From assembly GCF_043194295.1 (NCBI RefSeq), contig NZ_JBAFVK010000021.1: a stretch of 64,000 nt of DNA. One strand, written 5' to 3'. Below are positions 8,257 to 16,090 of the stretch, in pieces; the stretch's first letter is position 1; each line of letters starts with the position of its first letter. Both the position numbers and the translations under genes were made by a program. Origin of the DNA: Xanthobacter autotrophicus. GTDB lineage: Bacteria > Pseudomonadota > Alphaproteobacteria > Rhizobiales > Xanthobacteraceae. The notes beneath the pieces were generated by a model. It saw nothing but the letters and a program-made list of their open reading frames with translations. It was not told the DNA's origin and did not search any database.

Positions 8257-9488
8257 TGGCCATGGACCTCACTCGCAGGCTGTTCCTCACCGGAACGACC
8301 CTTGCCGTCGCCGCGCCCGCCCTGCTGCGCCACGGCCTTGCCCAGTCCGAGCCCATCAAGGTCGGCAGCCTCGTGCCGCTGTCCGGCGGCGGCGGACCCT
8401 ACGGCCCGGAGAAGGCGCAGGCGCACAAGGCGGTGGTGGAACTGGTGAATAAGCAGGGCGGTGTACTTGGCCGCCAGGTGGTGCTCATCTCCGAGAATTC
8501 CGAGACCAATCCGGAAGCCGCGGTGCGCGCCGCGCGCAAGATGATCGATGCCGACCGCGTCTGCGCCATCCTCGGCACCTGGGCCTCTTCAGTGACCCTT
8601 GGCATCATGCCCCTGTGCCAGGAAGCCAACGTCGTCCAGATCTTCACCGGCTCCTCCGACACCCTGCCGAACGGCGACAAGAAGCGCCTGTGCTACAACC
8701 TTCAGCCGCTGAACAAGGCCTGGTGCGTGGCGTTGGCCGACCTCGCCGCCAAGCGGGGCGAGCTGAAGATCGCCTTTGCCGGCCCGAAGAACGACTTCGC
8801 TGCCTCCATGGGCGAGAGCTTCAGCAAGGCCCTGGAGAAGGTGGGGGGCAAGATCGTCGGCGAGCCGCTCTACTACAACCCGAACCAGGTGTCCTACCGC
8901 GCCGAGGCGGAGCGCCTGATCAGCTCGGGCGCGCCGGCCCTGTTCCTGGCGGGCTATGTCACCGACCTCACGCCTGTCTATCGCGAGCTGGTGCGCGGTG
9001 GCTATCAGGGGAAGGTCTTCGCGTTGTCCTTCGCCGTGGGCCCGCAGTTCAAGCAGGCGGTGGGGACCGCCGCCAACGGCATCCTGCACGGCTCGCCCGT
9101 GCCGCCGGTGGGCAAGGATACCTACGATGCCTATCTGAATCTCGTGGGTCTCAAGCCCAACGGGCAGGTGCAGAATTCCTATGGCTGCGCCGCCTATGAC
9201 GAGATGAACCTGCTGCTGCTCGGCATCGCCAGCGCCAAGTCCACCGAAGGCCCCAAGATCGCCGAGCACATCATGAAGGTGGCCAACGGCCCGGGCGAGC
9301 GCGTGACCACTTTCGAGCAGGGCGCCAAGCTGCTCGCCGAGGGCAAAACCATCAATTACGACGGAGCCAGTTCCTCGGCGGACTTCCTGCCCAACGGCAT
9401 GCTCAAGAGCCGCGATTTCGCGCTCTATGAGATCCAGGGCGACAAGGACGTGCTCCTCACCACGACCACCAGCGAAGCCGAGCAGTGA
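8256..9488 (+). CDS. ABC transporter periplasmic substrate-binding protein, LivK type
   Basis: A 410-residue periplasmic binding protein of fold type I. The N-terminus has twin arginines (DLTRRLFLTG) followed by a hydrophobic core and an Ala-x-Ala-like site near residues 28-31, consistent with Tat or Sec export. The mature part begins EPIKVGSLVPLSGGGGPYG, a standard Peripla_BP_6 opening, and contains SENSETNPEAAVRAARKMI and LGTWASSVTLGIMPLCQEAN. It is the last gene of the Liv operon, starting on the livM stop codon; a second ATG at 8262 is equally possible. The ligand-binding residues are not diagnostic. Linkage to the HutI-like amidohydrolase suggests a small cyclic amide or N-heterocyclic acid, but this is inference. 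Confidence 0.9.
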   Translation: MAMDLTRRLFLTGTTLAVAAPALLRHGLAQSEPIKVGSLVPLSGGGGPYGPEKAQAHKAVVELVNKQGGVLGRQVVLISENSETNPEAAVRAARKMIDADRVCAILGTWASSVTLGIMPLCQEANVVQIFTGSSDTLPNGDKKRLCYNLQPLNKAWCVALADLAAKRGELKIAFAGPKNDFAASMGESFSKALEKVGGKIVGEPLYYNPNQVSYRAEAERLISSGAPALFLAGYVTDLTPVYRELVRGGYQGKVFALSFAVGPQFKQAVGTAANGILHGSPVPPVGKDTYDAYLNLVGLKPNGQVQNSYGCAAYDEMNLLLLGIASAKSTEGPKIAEHIMKVANGPGERVTTFEQGAKLLAEGKTINYDGASSSADFLPNGMLKSRDFALYEIQGDKDVLLTTTTSEAEQ

Positions 9489-9794
9489 CGCGGAGGCGCC
9501 GAACCGCCCGTGAGTTCGTCGGAGGCCCCATCTCCTGAAAAGGTGTGCGTCTGCCGGTGCAGTTGGTCTCTTCGGAACGGGGCCTGATACCAATGGCGCG
9601 TGAGCTCGACTCGCGAGCCATTGGTCCAACCAGGCGGACGCTTGAGCGTACAAGACCGAGGTCGCTGGGCTCAGGCGGTGATGGCGAGGCTTGGCAGGCG
9701 GCGAGGGTACACCGGACGGCTGTGGTCCCTCGCCCCCGTCGCGTTTTTTCAGTTCGCAATTGCGAATGGATCGCGCATGGGTGCAAAATAAGGC
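9489..9794. repeat. Gene-free stretch with two stem-loop inverted repeats
   Basis: No supported gene lies here. Two inverted repeats are visible. The first, 9590-9624, has 8-bp arms CCAATGGC/GCCATTGG with partial pairing inside. The second, 9700-9734, has arms GGCGAGGG/CCCTCGCC. Either could terminate the Liv operon, although neither has a close T-tract. The promoter of the HPP gene must lie toward the right end. Confidence 0.4.
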
Positions 9795-10328
9795 ATGCCT
9801 TCTTCGACGCCAAAGCCTGGCATCTCATCGGAAACGCGCGCCCCGGCGCAGACCTTTCGCGACAAGCACGGGCGCGCACTGCTCTGGTGCTGGCAGGGGC
9901 TGGGCGGGACGCTGGCGGTCGCGGTCATGGAAGTCGCGGCTTATTTTGGCGAGACGCCTCTGGCTCTCATTCCGTTCGCCACCTCCATCGTCCTTGTACT
10001 GGGCATGCCGGAAGCCGAGGCCGCCCAGCCTCGCGCATTGGTGGGCGGCCATCTGGTCTCGACGCTGGTAGGCTTCGCCATGCTCGCCGTCTTCGGGCGT
10101 TCGGAACCGGCCGCGGCGGCGGCGGTGGGGCTTGCCATGGTCGCCATGCGGGCCAGTGGCACCATGCATCCACCTGCGGCCATCAATCCCATCATCGTGG
10201 TTATGGAGGCCATGAAGCCGGGCTTCCTGCTGGTCCCAGTGGGTTTCGGCGCGGTGCTTCTGTCCTTCTATGCGTTCGGTTGGCACAATCTGGCACGGCG
10301 GGGAAGCTGGCCATTGCGCTGGTGGTAA
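9795..10328 (+). CDS. HPP family membrane protein
   Basis: A 177-residue integral membrane protein of the HPP family, named for its conserved His-Pro-Pro motif. Here the motif is SGTMHPPAAINPII at about residues 115-128. Four hydrophobic segments are visible (about 30-48, 52-70, 83-118 and 134-160). Characterised relatives include a plastid nitrite transporter, and bacterial members are largely uncharacterised. The C-terminus is short (WHNLARRGSWPLRWW). The ATG at 9795 follows an AT-containing region. The stop lies only 14 bp from the stop of the convergent DUF1275 gene, so the pair shares a terminator region. No link with the neighbouring operons is evident. Confidence 0.82.
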   Translation: MPSSTPKPGISSETRAPAQTFRDKHGRALLWCWQGLGGTLAVAVMEVAAYFGETPLALIPFATSIVLVLGMPEAEAAQPRALVGGHLVSTLVGFAMLAVFGRSEPAAAAAVGLAMVAMRASGTMHPPAAINPIIVVMEAMKPGFLLVPVGFGAVLLSFYAFGWHNLARRGSWPLRWW

Positions 10329-10342
10329 GACCGGCGACTGCG

Positions 10343-11068
10343 TCAGAGCCAGCCCGAGACCAGGCATGTCATCATGCCGGCGACCAGTGCCGCGGCAATG
10401 CCGAGGCACGTTGCCAGGCTGAACGTGCCCAGGGCTTGGGCTCCGAGGATGATGCCGGCGATGAAGGCGCTCCACGACAGGGCGTTCAGCGCCGCTTTCC
10501 CGGCTTCTACCCTGTCCCGCCGGCTCCGCGCCAACGACTGCCCCAGATTGAACAGCATGCCTGTGATGAAGCTGCGGCCGATATCCGCGCCTGCCACCAC
10601 CTGATGCAGTACGTTTTGCAGGCCCATGGCGACCACGACCATGAGAAGGCCTGCGCGGCCATGATCAAGGCGGGCAAGGACGATCGCCGAAAGAAACAGT
10701 GCCAGCTCGATGGCGAGCACGGTGGCCATATGCGTGTCGCCGATCCGGTCGCTCACCCTGGTGCCGAGGCATGAGCCGGTGACGAAGGCGAGAACGAACA
10801 GGGCAACCCACGCGGCATCCGTCCAGTGCCCGGTTCCCAGCGACAAGCCGAGATGCGTGCTGTTGCCGCTCATGAACGATACGTAGAGGTGGTCGAGCTT
10901 GGTGAAGCCCACCGCGTCCATGTACCCCGCGAGCCCCGTCAGCAACAGGCAGAAGGCGGTCGGATGGCGCAACGCTGTCCCGGGCCATTGCGCGCGCGGA
11001 GCGGCCCGGGTGTCGGCCGGGGCGGTCCGAAGGGGGCTGATCTGGTTCGACACCGGCTGGCTCCACAT
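10343..11068 (-). CDS. DUF1275 (YoaK-like) membrane protein
   Basis: A 241-residue integral membrane protein. After a roughly 40-residue polar N-terminus it shows the DUF1275 signature AGYMDAVGFTKLDHLYVSFM, then the family's MSGN motif, followed by about six membrane helices ending in SLATCLGIAAALVAGMMTCL. The family is widespread and uncharacterised; a transport role is often proposed. I chose the ATG at 11068. The frame stays open to 11422, but the extra 118 residues are Arg-rich and low in hydrophobic pattern, unlike any membrane protein, and are probably non-coding. It is convergent with the HPP gene. Confidence 0.8.
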   Translation of the reverse strand: MWSQPVSNQISPLRTAPADTRAAPRAQWPGTALRHPTAFCLLLTGLAGYMDAVGFTKLDHLYVSFMSGNSTHLGLSLGTGHWTDAAWVALFVLAFVTGSCLGTRVSDRIGDTHMATVLAIELALFLSAIVLARLDHGRAGLLMVVVAMGLQNVLHQVVAGADIGRSFITGMLFNLGQSLARSRRDRVEAGKAALNALSWSAFIAGIILGAQALGTFSLATCLGIAAALVAGMMTCLVSGWL

Positions 11069-11486
11069 GCATTCGGCACACTGGGTCTGCTCTCGCCGGC
11101 GCCGCCTCCAGAAGTGATGCGGGCCGGACAAGGGCCTCGCAAGCCTGGGGCTGTTCGGCATGTCGGGTCTTCCGCGCCGGCCGCGCGTCTTGCCTGATCG
11201 CCTGCCGGTGATGGTTGCCATGGCCCGCACCGCGACGCAGCGGACGGGAGAGACATCTCTCCGGGATCGGCAAGGCATGCGCTCCAGACCACGCCGGCGT
11301 TCTCGCTGTCGCAACGGGCCGCGGCGCGCGACGCGATCGGGTTGGCTCCGTTCCGGGCGTTTCCGGCGTATTCCATACCTTCGTTTCGACACCGCATAGG
11401 CACGTATGCTGCTAGCAAACAATCATAGAATTGTTGATCTGACGGACGCGAAATACAGTTACGACATCAGAAACGGAGTGTTCGTC
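11069..11486. other. Gene-free divergent intergenic region
   Basis: About 420 bp between the start of the DUF1275 gene and the start of the small secreted-protein gene. Short open frames on both strands here encode Arg-rich, non-hydrophobic sequence and look like GC-bias artefacts. The last 90 bp (from about 11400) are markedly AT-richer and probably hold the promoter of the small secreted protein. Confidence 0.5.
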
Positions 11487-11774
11487 ATGTCCATCAAGTC
11501 CATTGTGCTCGCCGCCGGTGCCACCCTCGTGATCGTGTCTTCTGCCGGTGCCGCCTTCGCCGATCCCTATATCCAGAAGGAGAACAAGGAGCAGTACGCG
11601 GTCTCCGCCCAGGAGAGCCTGATCCCGACCTCCAGGCAGGCCGTGGCCGCCGAGGAGCAGAAGCTCAAGAGCCCGAGTGCCTTCGGCACGCCTGGCCCCT
11701 ATTACGCCTCCGAGAAGCCCTTCGAGGTCGGCAATCCCCACTGGGGCCCGGCCGAGGATGCCGACCAGAACTAA
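11487..11774 (+). CDS. Small secreted protein of unknown function
   Basis: A 95-residue protein that I do not recognise. It has a clear Sec signal peptide: MSIKSIVLAAGATLVIVSSA leads to an Ala-x-Ala-like cleavage site near AAFA|DPY at residues 22-25. The mature part of about 70 residues is hydrophilic, rich in Lys, Glu, Pro and Ala, lacks cysteine, and ends in NPHWGPAEDADQN. It is therefore likely periplasmic or secreted. The frame opens upstream at 11406, but the ATG at 11487 gives the proper signal sequence. It is a single-gene unit: an AT-rich upstream region and a strong intrinsic terminator 20 bp downstream bracket it, which implies robust independent expression. Confidence 0.72.
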   Translation: MSIKSIVLAAGATLVIVSSAGAAFADPYIQKENKEQYAVSAQESLIPTSRQAVAAEEQKLKSPSAFGTPGPYYASEKPFEVGNPHWGPAEDADQN

Positions 11775-11794
11775 CGAAAGCCAACGTGATAAAG

Positions 11795-11822
11795 AAAAGG
11801 GCCGCACAAGCGGCCCTTTTTC
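11795..11822 (+). terminator. Rho-independent terminator of the small secreted-protein gene
   Basis: An 11-bp perfect stem (AAAAGGGCCGC / GCGGCCCTTTT) with a 4-nt loop ACAA, running into TTTTTCT. It lies 20 bp after the stop codon at 11774. The remaining sequence up to 12090 contains no supported gene. Confidence 0.9.
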
Positions 11823-12090
11823 TATTTCCACATCATCGAGGCAGACTTGCAAAACTGGGCAGCACCAGGGCCGTTGGTCCCCGTCGCGAGCGGAGCCGAG
11901 TGGTCGTGCGCGACGCGCGGCGACCCTGGTGCTTGCGGACTGAATGCTGCCGGGAGGGGCGGCATGAAACAGGCCGGAAGGGCCAGGGGCCGAGCCCCAG
12001 CCGCGAGAGCAGTCTTGAGCAGAGCGGGGCCGGGCAACGGTGCCAGGCAGAGGGGCTGGCGGCCCGCAGGTGCGCGGGTTTCTCGCGCGA

Positions 12091-12135
12091 AGAAAAGCGC
12101 GTTGCAGGCCGGGGGCGCCCCGGCCTGCAACGCGC
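12091..12135 (-). terminator. Rho-independent terminator of the catalase-cytochrome b561 operon
   Basis: A perfect inverted repeat with 18-bp arms (12097-12114 and 12118-12135) and a 3-nt loop. On the minus strand it is followed at once by TTTTCTTC, as expected for an intrinsic terminator. It sits just after the stop of the cytochrome b561 gene at 12143. Confidence 0.85.
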
Positions 12136-12142
12136 CACGCAT

Positions 12143-12721
12143 TCACTCGGCGGGATGGACCTGCGCCGAAGGGGCGTGGTCATGGATCGGCAAGGGCGCC
12201 ATGCTCTCGAATACCCCGTCGCGTCGGATGAAAGCGTGAAACAGGGCCGCCGCGATGTGCAGCAAGATCAGCCCGAAGAAGGCGAAGGCGAAATAGAAAT
12301 GGGCCTTCCAAAGTACGGCCTGCAAGACGGCGCTTTGCGGTAGAATGGGTGGAAGGTGCAGGCCGCCAAAGAGTAGGATTGGATAGGCGGCTGCAGACAT
12401 CATGCCCCAGCCCAGCACAGGCATGGCGATCATGAAGAAGTAGAGCGCGTAGTGGGACAGGTGGGCGACAAGCTTCATCGCTCCGGGCAGGTTTGCGGGC
12501 AACGCCGGCGCCCCCGAACACAGGCGGACCACGAGCCGGATCAAGGCGAGGGCCAGGATGGCCACGCCCAGGGTCTTGTGTGTGGCAAGCAACGCCAGGT
12601 ATTTCGGCCCAACGGTGGAGACCATGCCTACGCCGATGAAGAGCATTGCGAGCAGCATGATGGCCATGAGCCAGTGCAGGGCACGCTGCGGCATTGTGAA
12701 ATGGATTCTCTGTCCGGTCAT
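12143..12721 (-). CDS. Cytochrome b561 family protein
   Basis: A 192-residue four-helix membrane cytochrome. The pattern matches bacterial b561: PQRALHWLMAIMLLAMLFIG (helix 1 with a heme-ligand His), LLATHKTLGVAILALALIRL (helix 2), LVAHLSHYALYFFMIAMPVLGW (helix 3 with His) and LWKAHFYFAFAFFGLILLHI (helix 4 with His residues). Such proteins move electrons from the quinone pool and bind two b hemes. It overlaps the catalase-like gene by 4 bp (ATGA), so the two are translationally coupled and probably functional partners: the cytochrome could deliver electrons to, or take them from, the exported heme peroxidase. The C-terminal tail is His/Asp/Pro-rich and probably cytoplasmic. Confidence 0.88.
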   Translation of the reverse strand: MTGQRIHFTMPQRALHWLMAIMLLAMLFIGVGMVSTVGPKYLALLATHKTLGVAILALALIRLVVRLCSGAPALPANLPGAMKLVAHLSHYALYFFMIAMPVLGWGMMSAAAYPILLFGGLHLPPILPQSAVLQAVLWKAHFYFAFAFFGLILLHIAAALFHAFIRRDGVFESMAPLPIHDHAPSAQVHPAE

Positions 12722-13785
12722 GGCGTGCTGCTCTTCGCGGTTTGCAGGTGATAGGGGTAGTATTGGGTTTCCGACGCACGCAGATCATAAGATCTTGCAT
12801 AGGCGGCCGATCGCGCGGCCGGAAATGGATCGTCGGAAACGGCGATGCCGTCGGGCAGGATGGTCGGATCGAAATTGATGTCGCGGCAGGGTCCGTCGCG
12901 CTCCGGCTCGATCTTGCTGACGATGAGCGTGCCCACCGTCAGCATGCGCCGGTCCGGTCCCCATGCCTTGCTGGGATCATCGGTCTCGTCGCCTGGATTG
13001 GCGAGGGTGATGTTGAATGTCCAGCGCTGCGGGGCCTGGCCGACACGCGCGGTGATCTCCGGTTCAAGATGGTTGGGGCCGAGCCGGGTCAGTTCCGCAT
13101 TCGTCACCGGCGAGACCGGCGCCTGCGGCAGCAGAGACCAGCGCACGGGATGCCGGGCGCCGCTGGCGTCCACGAACAGGAAGGCATCAAGGCTATTGTA
13201 AGCCTCCTCGGCATAGCTCGTGGTCCAGGGCGCGGACTTCGCCCAGCCGCCGAACCGCGCGAATTCCGGGTGCGCCTGGGTGAAACTCGCCATCGCCCCC
13301 GGATCGGTACTGTGGGAGGCCTTGAGAAGATCATAGAAGGCCATGGGCGTGGCCACCGGGAAGAACGGCAAATTGATCATCGCCGTGCGCCAGACCGCAC
13401 CGTCCGGCGCGGTGATCTGGAGGCCCATGCCCCGCACCCGCACCGTGGCATCGGGTGCGTCCGGGTCGGGCGTGCCCAGGTTGAAGCGGCCAAGGACTGG
13501 ATAGGTTCCGCGCGCGAAAACACCAGCGCGAGAGACCTCGGTCCCGGTTCCGTTGGCTTCGAACACCCCGCTGAAGCAGACGCCCTTGGCATGGTTGCGG
13601 CGATGCCCCAGCGCTGGCCCTGACGTCGGCGCCAGCGCCGAGACGAGTTTCGTCGGCGTGAGGCGGCTGGGTGAGAGCCAGCCCGCCGCATAAGCGAAAG
13701 ATCCCGCGCCGAGAACGACGACGCCTGCGATCACCGCGAGGTAGCCGATCGTTCGCGCGGGGGAGTGTGGATCTGGTTGGGTCAT
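12718..13785 (-). CDS. Catalase-related peroxidase with N-terminal membrane anchor
   Basis: A 355-residue heme protein of the small catalase-like (SrpA/KatA-related) peroxidase family, shorter than classical catalases of about 480-500 residues. Residues 12-35 form a single hydrophobic segment (IGYLAVIAGVVVLGAGSFAY), so the enzyme is exported or membrane-anchored in the periplasm. The distal region GHRRNHAKGVCFSG carries the catalytic histidine, and the C-terminal DPFPAARSAAYARSYDLRAS region probably supplies the proximal tyrosine. The ATG at 13785 follows GGAAGG. The frame is open to 14022, but the added residues look non-coding. It is coupled to cytochrome b561 downstream. The likely role is removal of periplasmic peroxide, or peroxide-linked oxidation using b561 electrons. 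Confidence 0.85.
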   Translation of the reverse strand: MTQPDPHSPARTIGYLAVIAGVVVLGAGSFAYAAGWLSPSRLTPTKLVSALAPTSGPALGHRRNHAKGVCFSGVFEANGTGTEVSRAGVFARGTYPVLGRFNLGTPDPDAPDATVRVRGMGLQITAPDGAVWRTAMINLPFFPVATPMAFYDLLKASHSTDPGAMASFTQAHPEFARFGGWAKSAPWTTSYAEEAYNSLDAFLFVDASGARHPVRWSLLPQAPVSPVTNAELTRLGPNHLEPEITARVGQAPQRWTFNITLANPGDETDDPSKAWGPDRRMLTVGTLIVSKIEPERDGPCRDINFDPTILPDGIAVSDDPFPAARSAAYARSYDLRASETQYYPYHLQTAKSSTP

Positions 13786-14016
13786 GACGCGCCTTCCGCC
13801 CGCTTTCGAGCTGAGGGGCCACCGGAACAGCCGGCATCCTTCTCTCATCATCAAACCCCTAGGACAGGAATGGGTGCGGTGCTTTCTCGTCCGGGCGCCA
13901 ATGTCCGGATTGCACGCTCGGGCGTGCGCGGGCATCGGGCCCCATTCGGACGGCCTCTCCCCCAGGCCCGACGCGTCCAGCCATTGCCCCGTAAGGCGTG
14001 CAGGGTTATCGTTTAA

Positions 14017-14038
14017 AGACAATATTCTTGATTGTATG
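14017..14038. promoter_or_regulatory. Inverted repeat ahead of the MocR gene, candidate autoregulatory site
   Basis: ACAAT n7 ATTGT occurs 17 bp upstream of the chosen MocR start. The same half-sites (ACAATAT and ATTGTATG) form the near-perfect palindrome upstream of the DUF983 gene at 15934-15959. Confidence 0.4.
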
Positions 14039-14054
14039 GATTTGGGGGCGCGGT

Positions 14055-15437
14055 ATGGCGGGCGGAGACAGGATGGCGCCGTGGATCCGTCCGCTCGATC
14101 CGGCTGGCGGTCTTCGCTACCTGCAGATCGTTGATCTCGTCGCCGCGGCCGTCGCCTCCGGCCGGCTTCGTCCGGGGGATCGCCTGCCGCCCCAGCGCAA
14201 GCTGGCCGACCAATTGGGCGTGGACCTGACCACCGTCACCCGCGCCTATGCCGAGGCGCGGCGCCGCAACCTGATCGACGCGGTGACCGGGCGCGGCTCC
14301 TTCATTGCGGTCCGGCGGGAGCCGGGCGGGCCGCTGATGGACCTCAGCATGAACATTCCGCCGGCCCCCAGGGGGATCCGGCTGGCGGACCTCATGCAGC
14401 GGGGGATCAACTCGGTGCTGGCGCGGGCCGACTCCAACCTGCTCATGAGCTATCACGTGGGTGCCGGCTCCCTGGCGGATCGGATGGCCGCCGCAGCGTG
14501 GCTTGAACCGCTGCTGGGTGTGGTGGATCCCCAGCGGCTGGTGGTGGCCCCCGGTGCGCAATCGGCCTTGTCCGCCCTCATCGGAAGTCTGGTCGGGCGC
14601 GCGGGCGTCATCCTCACCGAGCCGCTCGCCTATCCCGGCCTGCTGGCGGCGGCGCGACACTGGCAGGTGCGCCCCGTTGCCGTGCCGGCGGACGCGGATG
14701 GGCCTTTGCCGGATGGTCTCGAACAGGCGGCGCGGAGCCATGGGGCACGGGTGTTCTGCCTGACCCCCACCATCCAGAACCCCACCGCGGTGACCCTTTC
14801 CCCGGCGCGGCGGGCGGCGCTCGCCCGCGTGGCGTCGGCGCTCGATCTCATCCTCATCGAGGATGACCCCTACGCTCTGCTGGCACCGGAGGCGCCGCCG
14901 CCCGTCGCCACCCTGGCGCCGGAGCGCACCTATTATGTCTCCACTTTGTCGAAGGTGCTGACGCCCGGCCTGCGTACGGCCTTCGTGGTGGTGCCGGACG
15001 GCACCGCGCCGGATGCATTGGTCGGCGCCCTGAGGGCTCATGTGTTGATGCCGGCCCCCCTCATGACGGCGCTGGCGACGGACTGGATCCGCAGCGGCGA
15101 GGCTGCCCAGTTGCTTGAGGGCGTGCGCGAGGAGGCCGCCGCCCGGCAGGAGATCGCCCGGCACCTGTTTCCTTCGGCGCGGTCGCACCCCAACGGATTG
15201 CACCTGTGGCAGCCCCTGCCGGCGCATTGGGATCGCTATCGCCTGGTGGAGGCGGCGCGGCGCGAGGGGCTGGGGGTCACGGCATCGGACGCGTTCAGCG
15301 TCGAGGCCCGCGCGCCGGATGCGGTGCGCATCTCCATCGGCGGCGTGCCCGACCGGGCAAGGCTCAAGGCGGCGCTGGAGAAACTCGCCGCCATCATGAG
15401 CACCCTGCACGCGCGCTATCAGGATGGCGTGGTGTGA
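14055..15437 (+). CDS. MocR-type (GntR/aminotransferase) transcriptional regulator
   Basis: A 460-residue fusion of a GntR winged-helix domain (residues about 15-85; GDRLPPQRKLADQLGVDLTT, then VTRAYAEARRRNLI) with a class I aminotransferase-like domain. The aminotransferase domain keeps the NPTAVTLS asparagine, the LIEDDPYALL aspartate and the Schiff-base lysine in YVSTLSKVLTPGLR, so it should bind PLP. MocR proteins sense PLP or amino compounds and often regulate an adjacent gene. The frame opens at 13998; the ATG at 14055 or 14073 fits the family better. It is convergent with the DUF983 gene, whose promoter holds a palindrome matching the site upstream of this gene. Confidence 0.9.
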   Translation: MAGGDRMAPWIRPLDPAGGLRYLQIVDLVAAAVASGRLRPGDRLPPQRKLADQLGVDLTTVTRAYAEARRRNLIDAVTGRGSFIAVRREPGGPLMDLSMNIPPAPRGIRLADLMQRGINSVLARADSNLLMSYHVGAGSLADRMAAAAWLEPLLGVVDPQRLVVAPGAQSALSALIGSLVGRAGVILTEPLAYPGLLAAARHWQVRPVAVPADADGPLPDGLEQAARSHGARVFCLTPTIQNPTAVTLSPARRAALARVASALDLILIEDDPYALLAPEAPPPVATLAPERTYYVSTLSKVLTPGLRTAFVVVPDGTAPDALVGALRAHVLMPAPLMTALATDWIRSGEAAQLLEGVREEAAARQEIARHLFPSARSHPNGLHLWQPLPAHWDRYRLVEAARREGLGVTASDAFSVEARAPDAVRISIGGVPDRARLKAALEKLAAIMSTLHARYQDGVV

Positions 15438-15476
15438 GGCTACCGGGCGCTTCGTCCTGTCCGGCGTGAACGTCTG

Positions 15477-15887
15477 TCAGGGCAGCGGCCGGGGCGCGGC
15501 GGCTTCGTCCTTGGTGGTCACGCGCTGGCCTTCCTCCGCCTTGTAGAAGAACTGCGAGGCCACGAGCCACCCCTTGAGCGGACGCAGGGGCGGGATGCAG
15601 CTCAGAAGAATGAGCGGCAGGGTGGTGACGAAATGCACCCACATGGGCGGCTCATAGGCCATTTCCAGCCACAGGCCGAAGATCACCGCCGGGATGCAGA
15701 CGAACATCATCACGAAAAACGCAGGGCCGTCCGCGGGATCGGCAAAGCCATAGTCCAGCCCGCACACTTCGCAGGAGGGACGCAGGGTGAGGAACCCGTT
15801 GAACAAATGCCCCTGGCCACACCGGGGGCAGCGGCCGCGAAGGCCAGTTTGAAGGGGAGAGAGCGGGGGCCAGTGGGCGCTGGACAT
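15477..15887 (-). CDS. DUF983 family protein
   Basis: A 136-residue protein of the DUF983 family. It has a zinc-ribbon-like pair of Cys-x2-Cys motifs (RGRCPRCGQGHLF and RPSCEVCGLDYG, about residues 17-45) followed by two membrane helices (FFVMMFVCIPAVIFGLWLEM and VHFVTTLPLILLSCIPPL). Members are conserved in alphaproteobacteria and have no established function, though they often neighbour cytochrome oxidase assembly genes. The ATG at 15887 was chosen over the longer frame to 15938, which would overlap the palindrome. It lies downstream of the mxa operon in the same direction, but a 200-bp gap with its own operator suggests separate control. Confidence 0.85.
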   Translation of the reverse strand: MSSAHWPPLSPLQTGLRGRCPRCGQGHLFNGFLTLRPSCEVCGLDYGFADPADGPAFFVMMFVCIPAVIFGLWLEMAYEPPMWVHFVTTLPLILLSCIPPLRPLKGWLVASQFFYKAEEGQRVTTKDEAAAPRPLP

Positions 15888-15933
15888 GACGGGGCTCGTT
15901 TCGTCTTGAGGGTAACGGCACGATACCGCGTGA

Positions 15934-15959
15934 CACATACAATATCAATATTGTATGTG
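15934..15959. promoter_or_regulatory. 26-bp near-perfect palindrome upstream of the DUF983 gene
   Basis: Two perfect 12-bp arms (CACATACAATAT and ATATTGTATGTG) flank a 2-nt centre, about 47 bp upstream of the DUF983 start. An AT-rich palindrome in GC-rich DNA at this distance is a strong operator candidate. The shared ACAAT/ATTGT half-sites upstream of the MocR gene make MocR the first candidate regulator. Confidence 0.6.
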
Positions 15960-16090
15960 CGCATGTCTGGACTGCGTCCGGCATACCCTGGGCGATCCGG
16001 GCAAATCGGTTCATCTGCGGGGTGAGCCGCCCTCTGGATTCAATAAGGAGAACACCCGTGGCCCATTCCGGACCGGGGCTGGCACCCGTC

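Noticed and set aside
11160..11415. Small Arg-rich plus-strand ORFs of 79 and 66 codons
   Set aside because: Composition follows GC bias, there is no ribosome site, and the frames overlap each other. No support for coding.
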